NCBI GenBank assembly: GCA_030533445.1
Contig: CM060068.1
Coordinates: forward strand, 29,808,510-29,872,509
Length of the DNA stretch: 64,000 nucleotides
Reading direction: 5' to 3'
Origin: Cyprinodon diabolis
Taxonomy: Eukaryota; Chordata; Actinopteri; Cyprinodontiformes; Cyprinodontidae
The translations under genes and the position numbers were made by a program. Below, piece by piece: positions 36,401 through 45,400 of this stretch. The notes beneath the pieces are model-generated. The model was not told the origin of the DNA and made no database searches. It saw only the letters and a list, made by a program, of their open reading frames with translations. Each line of letters begins with the position of its first letter. Within the stretch, counting starts at the first letter, position 1.

Positions 36401-39400
36401 ATACACATATTACCACACACATATATTTCAATTTACTTAGAATTGATCCTAAGTTTCCATGTATTCTGGTCCTGTGCAAAATTCTATATAGATCAGTAGA
36501 GATACCCCAGCTTCTAAAACCGTATCTACTGTAGCTAAAGTGACATTGGACAATAAGCCATCTAACATTCTGTACCAGCAGGCCAGCACAGATACAACGA
36601 ATTAAGGAGCATTGTTATATTTTATTTTATTATCTTTTGTTTGTAGAATGGTTATTGTTATTATCTTTTTAATGGGAAAAAAGGAATGAGTTGAGCTGTC
36701 CAGTGTGGCAGTACATTTGTGAGACACATTTGCTCATCACAAATACCTGCATAGCTTTGGACTAAAAATATCTTCCCTTTATAAAGGCAAAATAAACATC
36801 TACTGTTTATGCCTTATAACTGTATGAGTGCAGTTACAACTACCATTTTAAAATCTGCTACAACTTTCAAATTGTGATTTGATGGACCTATTTAAGAATA
36901 TTTTGAAGGAATTTACTAAATCTCAGCACCAGGCAGATATGACATTCGAGCTACGGTTCAAGATGACTTAAGAAAAAAAACAACCTGACGTTTAACGGTT
37001 TCTAAAAAATCTTGCCCTGAGTTTGAACTGGCAAGGAGACCAGTTCCTTAATGATTTTGGGCAATCTCAACAGATGATAAACCGTCTGTTATCCTGTACC
37101 GGCAGGCGAGCAGGATATCTGAACATTCACAGCCCTCATTCTTCCACATTTGATGTCCTCCAGCAATGCAAAGGCTGCTATCCTTGCACAAGTACACATG
37201 GCATTACACAGGTATTTATGGACATGTGCAGTTTTTCTACACCTTGTCAACCCGATTAATCACCACATCTGACTTTTTTTGGAATAGGGATGTCGACAAA
37301 AAAACGACGTACGTTTAACACGTTCAAATGGTTGAAAATGTCAACTTAGACAACTTCTTTCAGTGTTGTAATATCACAACTGTCCACCAGAGGGCCCCTA
37401 TTCTTTCTTAAGTTAACTATTACCAATATCTGCAAGACTTAGCGGTTGTGTCGCTATTTTTAGAAACTTTTCAGGCCGCTCTAGCAACTTTATTTCAAAA
37501 AAGTATCCAGCATCAAATCCAGCGACTTTTTCTGTATTTCTCACTGTCAAACAAAAACTGGCTCAGGGTTATAAATAAACAATTCTAGGAATACCTTTGA
37601 ACATAAAGTCAGAAAATCCCTGCTCCACCACAGGAGTATAACAATTTATCCATCATCCACCACTGGGTGAAAAGCTGATTTTGGTGGCATTCTGGAGATT
37701 TTGTTTCGTGACATGAGGTTTTCCTAAAGATAAGCATCTTGTGTTGTTATATGTTTATTAATACATTATCCAGATTTAGCGCTTTTACTAATGAATACCA
37801 AACAGCAGGTTGCTATATCCAACTACACGAACAGCTCACATGAGTAAATTGTGTTATATTTTGCATGCCATGCATGCATTCATTTTGACTTTTCCTTGCA
37901 TTATTTCTTCTTGTGGTACTGCACAGGATCTTAATCAGTTTTGGCACAAAATATGAAAAACAGAACATACTTTTTCAATTTTTGCCTCTGATACAAAAAT
38001 TGTCACTTCATACCAGATGTGGCAATAAAAGTCCAAGAACTGAAACAAATTAGCTTTGACAAGGAGTGAGAGTTATAACTGAAAGCTGGCTGCAGCACAT
38101 GGAAAACAATAGCTGTGCAAGATAACTTGGATGTAAAATGGTGAGTTTTAGATTTAAAGTCATTTTGTTAATTGTATTTCCATCACTTCTGTTTCTATTT
38201 ATTTTGATATTTTTTATTACTTCACAGTGGAAATCCCAAATAACTGCCTAAAACCGCCAGTCTTTAAAATATTGAGTTTTTTTGGTCTGGATAAGGATAT
38301 GTACTGTGCCCCCTTAGCACAAATCCTTGGCTCAGACTACGGCTCTGAATGAAATAGTGGAACTTTGCATTAGCTGTGCTGCCAGAAGCTGCAGGACGCC
38401 AACTCAGACACTGACAATGAAAAGGGGGGAAGCCCTGGATTTGAAAAATACCATCATGCTTTTCCAGCTGTGTTTTCTATCCAAGCTGCATTTATTGCGA
38501 TTCTCCCATCAATTTCATAAGTTAGAGCACAACAGGGATTGCCTCTTAAGACGAGAGACTTACAACATCTGAAGCACTGAGAAATTACTGCAAACTATTT
38601 CCAAAATCCAGAAAAAGCCAAAGTGGAATTTGTCATTTGACAACCTGTCCACATCCCATCTGTTTCCAAATATAAAATACTACATCAACAATATTCCATC
38701 TCACAAATATTCATGTGTGCTGGTTGAAATAACAACCAAATCGAACCTTTAATATCACTGTTTCAACTGAACCGACAACTGAAAGTTGATCTTTCATCAA
38801 ACCTACAAAGAATATATTCAAATGGGAGGCAAGCATAACATACACAAAGATATCTACAGCTAAAATAATTATCAACATCACTCTACTTATGTTATGCCTC
38901 TTTATTGTGCTGCTCTGGTAACAAGGGCTGAAGGAGGATTATTCATGGAACTTGTGAAAGTACCAAAACCCTTTCACCCATTTTTCATAGTTTGTGCGTA
39001 TTCTAAAAAAATTTAAAATATCATAATTGTAAAGGAATCTAATAGATCACTCTTCTAAATAAAATATAAACAATTCCCTTCAATAGATATTATAACTCAA
39101 ATCCAACTGTTTGTCATTTATTATAAGACAAAAAATCCTGCTGTTTTGTTAGGGTGTCTAAAGATGGAGGAATAAAGTTCTCTGGAAGTCACAACCTAAA
39201 TACAATAAAAAGAGAAGAATGTGCAAATGTTCAGTCTCCAGATGGGCAAATTATCTATAGGTATATAATTGCAGAGAAAGGTCACACTGACTCTAAGGAG
39301 CTGAATACTGAAATGCTATTAATGCAAAACAGCAATTTATCACTTATTTAGTCCCATTCAACTGAAAGAAAATTAGATCCTTCTAGAAGTTGGTGTTAGA

Positions 39401-42400
39401 TCATAGAGTTCAATTCAAGTTGCTTCAGAAATTCCAAATTTTCTATCAAACTAATAAGCACAGCTCAGTAGTTGTGTATTTAGGCAAAAAGCTGAAGCTG
39501 CATTGGATTGACAGGGGTTCTTGTGCTACTGCAACTTTTTGCACCAGAGCAACTGTGGTTACAACGTAGTTCACTACCATGAATGGTTCAATTATCAACA
39601 ATAGTGCGCAATTATAATTTTTAATACTGTACAGTAGCGTTAGATAAATCAAACCCTGATAAGTGTTGACTATTTACAACTATTTATAATGTTGTCCCAA
39701 CTCCGGAACAGTGTTAACTGTTCAACACTTTCAAAAGTGCTCTTTTTTACTAGTTAGCTGAGTGCTGTGCTGATTTTTTCCTTTAGCGGTCTAAACAAAA
39801 ATCTGTATTTGGAAAAATTACAAAGAAACCCCAAAACAATTTGTTATATTACTGGTCTATCATAGATAATTCCAACAGACCACATTTAGGGCTGGGGTTG
39901 TCAAATGAAAAGCGACTGTATTTCAAAGATGATCAAGTTTGAATACTTTAGCAAAGTGCTGCTGCTGCTTTTGTGTGCATTCTTGGGAAGAAACACCTTT
40001 AAAAGTTTCTCTTCTGGAGGTGAAAAAGTAGAGGAAATTCTGGCTCTCCTCATAAATACACATTTGATGGTGCTCTTTGGTATAGCAGTCAGATTCAGTT
40101 AAGGCATGCAAGGGCGATACTTTTCAGAACCCATTGTTGGTCAGAGAGATGAGGTTAAAAAATATGTTTGCGGGTGATTTAAAGACACATGACCTGACCC
40201 ACATAAGCTCTAATGAGAATAACTGAAGCCCAGTAAAACCCAGCACTGAGAATATCTCCTGCAACTCAGCACATGTCCCTTTGACCACATCCTTAGCTGG
40301 GATAATCACATGTCCGGCTCTGGATGCAGCCATCAACTTAAATCCTGGCAGGAGAAAACCACATACACTATATTGCCAAAAGTATTTGCTCACCTGCCTT
40401 GACTCACATATGAGCTTAAGTGACATCCCGTTCCTAATCCATAGGGTTCAATATGACGTCGGTCCACCCTTTGCAGCTAGAACAGCTTCAACTCTTCTGG
40501 GAAGGCTGTCCACAAGGTTTAGGAGTGTGTTTATGGGAATTTTTGACCATTCTTCCAGAAGCGCATTTGTGAGGTCGCACACTGATGTTGGACGAGAAGG
40601 CCTGGCTCTCAGTCTCCGCTCTAATTCATCCCAAAGGTGTTCTATCGGGTTGAGGTCAGGACTCTGTGCAGGCCAGTCAAGTTCATCCACACCAGACTCT
40701 GTCATCCATGTCTTTATGGACCTTGCTTTGTGCACTGGTGCACAGTCATGTTGGAAGAGGAAGGGGCCAGCTCCAAACTGTTCCCACAAAGTTGGGAGCA
40801 TGGAATTGTCCAAAATGTCTTGGTATGCTGAAGCATTCAGAGTTCCTTTCACTGGAACTAAGGGGCCAAGCCCAGCTCCTGAAAAACAACCCCACACCAT
40901 AATCCCCCCTCCACCAAACTTTACACTTGGCACAATGCAGTCAGACAAGTACCGTTCTCCTGGCAACCGCCAAACCCAGACCCGTCCATCAGATTGCCAG
41001 ATGGAGAAGCGCGATTCGTCACTCCAGAGAACGCGTCTCCACTGCTCTAGAGTCCAGTGGCGGCGTGCTTTACACCACCGCATCCGACGCTTTGCATTGC
41101 ACTTGGTTATGTATGGCTTGGATGCAGCTGCTCGACCATGGAAACCCATTCCATGAAGCTCTCTGCGCACTGTTCTTGAGCTAATCTGAAGGCCACATGA
41201 AGTTTGGAGGTCTGTAGTGATTGACTCTGCAGAAAGTTGGCGACCTCTTCGCACTATGCGCTTCAGCATCCGCTGACCCCGCTCCGTCAGTTTACGTGGC
41301 CTACCACTTCGTGGCTGAGTTGCTGTCGTTCCCAAACACTTCCATTTTCTTATAATACAGCTGACAGTTGACTGTGGAATATTTAGGAGCGAGGAAATTT
41401 CACGACTGGATTTGTTGCACAGGTGGCATCCTATCACAGTTCCACGCTGGAATTCACTGAGCTCCTGAGAGCGACCCATTCTTTCACAAATGTTTGTAAA
41501 AACAGTCTGCATGCCTAGGTGCTTGAATTTATACACCTGTGGCCATGGAAGTGATTGGAACACCTGATTCCAATAATTTGGATGGGTGAGCAAATACTTT
41601 TGGCAATATAGTGTACTTTACCCCAAACGGCTTTGCTGCTCCCATGTGGATCTCTCCACTCTCTCACCTTATCACCACCTTGATGTAAGATTCAGCTGTG
41701 AGCAACAGCTGTTTCTTCTTATTCCCGTAAAGCTACTTTATCCTTATTCCCCTTCAATCGATCTCTGTTGCCCTAGATATGTCACCGGCATCCTATACCT
41801 TCGAACTGAGCCTCCTAACTCTCCAAACACTTTCATCTTTTCTGCTGCATTTACCACTTTATTAGTCTGATCATGACATGAGGTTCTGTTTGGTCTGGCA
41901 TGGCTCTAGTTTATGAGATATATATTAAGGCTAAACTGTGTCAATCATATGATGCTTTGCAATCTTACATTTTTATATTTCCTAGAAATTTTCATACAGC
42001 AAATAGTTACTCTTTAATGTCAAGGGCAAGCATAAGAAAATAATTAGAAGAAAATAAAATATTTTGAAACAAAACTTCTTGCATAACAACTCAGCTTCAT
42101 CTATCATCCCCTTATCTCTGACAGACTTACTTGTCACTGTAAAGAAAAGTATTCCCACAGCTTGATGCTGCCACCACCATTTTTCACTATTTTTATGTTT
42201 AAGCGGATGCGTATTAGAATATTTCTATTTATACTTAGATTAAATCATGGATGGCTAGCCCTCTGTTTACTAATTAGATGAAGGCATTGTTATTTTCTTT
42301 AGGTGTCCTGATATAAACAGGAGCAATAAACCTCAATTAGTGTAATTGAAACAGATTCTCATTTAATTGCATGATGACAGAATGTGAAAAGAGGTCAAAA

Positions 42401-45400
42401 AGTATAAACATTTGTGCCCAGAGACTGTATGTATTTTCTTTACAGGTTTTACTGGTGATTTAATTCATGTTTAAATTAATATGCACATGTGTATCCAAAA
42501 TGAATAAATTAAGTCATGATGTATGAAAGATGTAGCCTCGTGAGACCATCCTGATCTTGCGAGCTTTCAAGGTTTCACTCGCAGAGCAAATCCATCTGGC
42601 AGAGTCAGGTTATGAAAATGTATGAAAACTGGAATTCAACCAACAAATTTTAGATTGTCAGGCAACAACTCTTACCATCGTGCCTCTATGACCTAAGAAC
42701 ACATCAACTTCTGTAAGTACAAAGGTGTTATATTGTGAAAAACTGAGATTTGAAGATTTTCGTTCCTTCTGCCCAAATGGGATATCTTTTAATAGCAATG
42801 TAATTTATTTGTACTACTTCCAGACCCACAGAATGATAATAGTGAACCAACCGGACATTGCGATAGTGGAAAAAGAGCGGAGGAAAGCCGTTGTAGTTGA
42901 CATAGCAATACCAAGTGACTGAAAAGTCAGAAAAAATGAACATGACAAACTAGAGAAACACCAGGGACTCAGAGAGGACCTGGAGAAAACCTGGGAGGTC
43001 AAGGCATCAGGGATGCCCGTGGTCGTTGGTGAACCCCAAACTTGAAGAGTGGTTACAGCAGATCCCTGGAAATAGATCAGACATCTCGGTCCAGAAAAGT
43101 GCAGTTCTAGGAACAGCAAAGATACTGCGCAGAACCCTCTGGTAGAAGACCCAAGCTTGGAGGAAAAAGAGGGACCACCCGCCTTGGGTGAGTTTTTTTT
43201 CTATAAATTTATATAAATCTTTGATCCAAGAGCGAAAACATGTATCCCTGGTATGTTTCAGGTTGTGTGGAGGTTTAAAGAGGACCCAAATGCAAAGACT
43301 GAAGCTGAAGAGGTTTCTTGCAGATTTAATAAGAAAAGGTGGCAAGTGAAGCAAAATCCAAAAATACCAAAACACAGACAACCAGAAAACATCAGGGAAA
43401 ACTCACATGAAGGGCAAGGAAATGACAATGAGGAACCTGCATGTATAAATGGGAGAAAGAACAAAGACCAGGCTAATCAGCAGATTGGGAGCAAATGTGG
43501 ACAAAAGTATCAAGGAGGGAGCTAGGAGAAGGAGAATGACACAAGAGGGCAAACAGAGCTTAAACAAGAAATATGTAAGAACTCAAATACAATAAAAAAT
43601 AACTAAAATAACACAAAATGGAAATAAAATCAATGACAACTCAAAGAGAAAAGTTAAACAGAACCAAAACTATGACAGTAGGATAGGACAATGAGCCTTT
43701 CAAACCTACAGTAGCAGCCAGAGTTGAACATTGACCTCTCAACAGGCCCCAAAGTTTGTACCATCTCACCCATGATCATACTCCTTGTCTCTAGTATACC
43801 CAAAGGCCTGCAGAAAACAGAGTTAGAAATGGAAAGTATTATCACAAATATTCACACATGAGAGAAGAAAATAAAACTACAGTAACAGGACAATGAAACA
43901 ATCTGGAAAACATTTGTGGAAACTTTATCTGCTTTCCAAGAATTTAGCAAGATTCAGTCAAAAATGTTTGATATGCTGTAATTGTTCTCTCATGGAGTGT
44001 CTTACAGTTTCACAAAAAGTGAGGTGGAAAAGAAAACACTGCATTAAAAGAATTTTTTTTCTTCTTTAACTGTTTTATCAACCAAGATTATAAACAAATG
44101 TGCATGTATGTACAGTATAACATTATAGGAACTCAGATAAGTGCAAACAAAGTAACTTCTGATAATGATGTCTAACAAATACTTGTTTAAAAATTATTGC
44201 ACAAGCATAATCTTACTTTGCAAATTTTAGAAAAATCCAACCATTATTCTGATCCCAATATTCCAGAACTGTAAAACCAAAGCAGAACTTAGGATTTTAA
44301 GGCAGCAAAATTAAGAGTCTGAGCTTTAAACCTTCAACCTTTATAGTTTCTCCAAGAAACAAATGTTGTGCTTGCTAATAACTAAGTCACCACATGCCAG
44401 TTCCCATCCCTGATTACTAGTAACTAACCCACAGTTCAAGTTAAATATGAATTAAATAAACAGCTTTATTTTCATTGTACAGAACATACAGTACAATGTT
44501 ATTTTAGCTGGCTGCATGTTTTTATCAGCAATTTGTATTCTTTAAATTGAGCATTAAATGAACATTAAGCCTCTGACTAAAATTCAACTCCACAAGTTGG
44601 TTTTCTCACATTTTACAAGAACTGCGCACAAGTTAGCTTAAAGCGAGGCATACACTGTACAACATTTTCAATCGTTGTACTCCGATACATCTCAAACTGT
44701 AAAACAAAACAGCAGAGTTTAAAGTTCACAGCTCACAGTTCAAAGTTCACACTCTGATGCGGTCTAACTGCTTATACTGCACGTCAAAAACCAAATGTTG
44801 CAATGGCGCTGGTCAGACCTGTCAATCTGGAAGAAAAAGAAGAACTCCCTTGTTTGCACATGAGCAGTGCTCGAGGTTCTGGTAAATCGGCCCATAGACG
44901 CTCGTAGCTCTGCTTCAACAGCAAGATTTGCCCACGAACACCTCACAAGGGCCAACTGAATTTCAAAAATGTTTGAAAATTGTACCAAAAAGGGCAAAAA
45001 TCGTACAGTGTATGCCTGCCTTAATTTTCACTTGCTGAAATAAGAAGAAACTTAAAGGTAGAAGTACTGACAACTTATTCAGTCAAGGTGAAAGATTACA
45101 ACTACCTTGGTTTTCTGAACTGGTTTTCTAGGGCGACAGTGGCGTCAGATGTAGGAGTTTGCCCTGAAATCGAAGGGTTGACGGTTCAATCCCCTGCTCC
45201 GACTTTCAGTGTCGTTGTGTCCTTGGGCAAGACACTTCAGATGCATTGTCTACTGATGGTGGTCAGAGGGCAGTGTACGGCAGCCCTGCTTCTGTCCCAG
45301 GGCAGCTGTGGCTACAATGTAGCTTGCCACCATCAGTGTGTGTGTGAATAGGTGAATGAATGTAGTGTAAAGTGCTTTGGTCAAGTTACCTGACTTGAAA

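Noticed and set aside
40281..41184. Long plus-strand frames opposite the Tc1 transposase (and their mirror at 50837-51635)
   Set aside because: Antisense shadows of the transposase gene, present in both copies only because the copies are the same.
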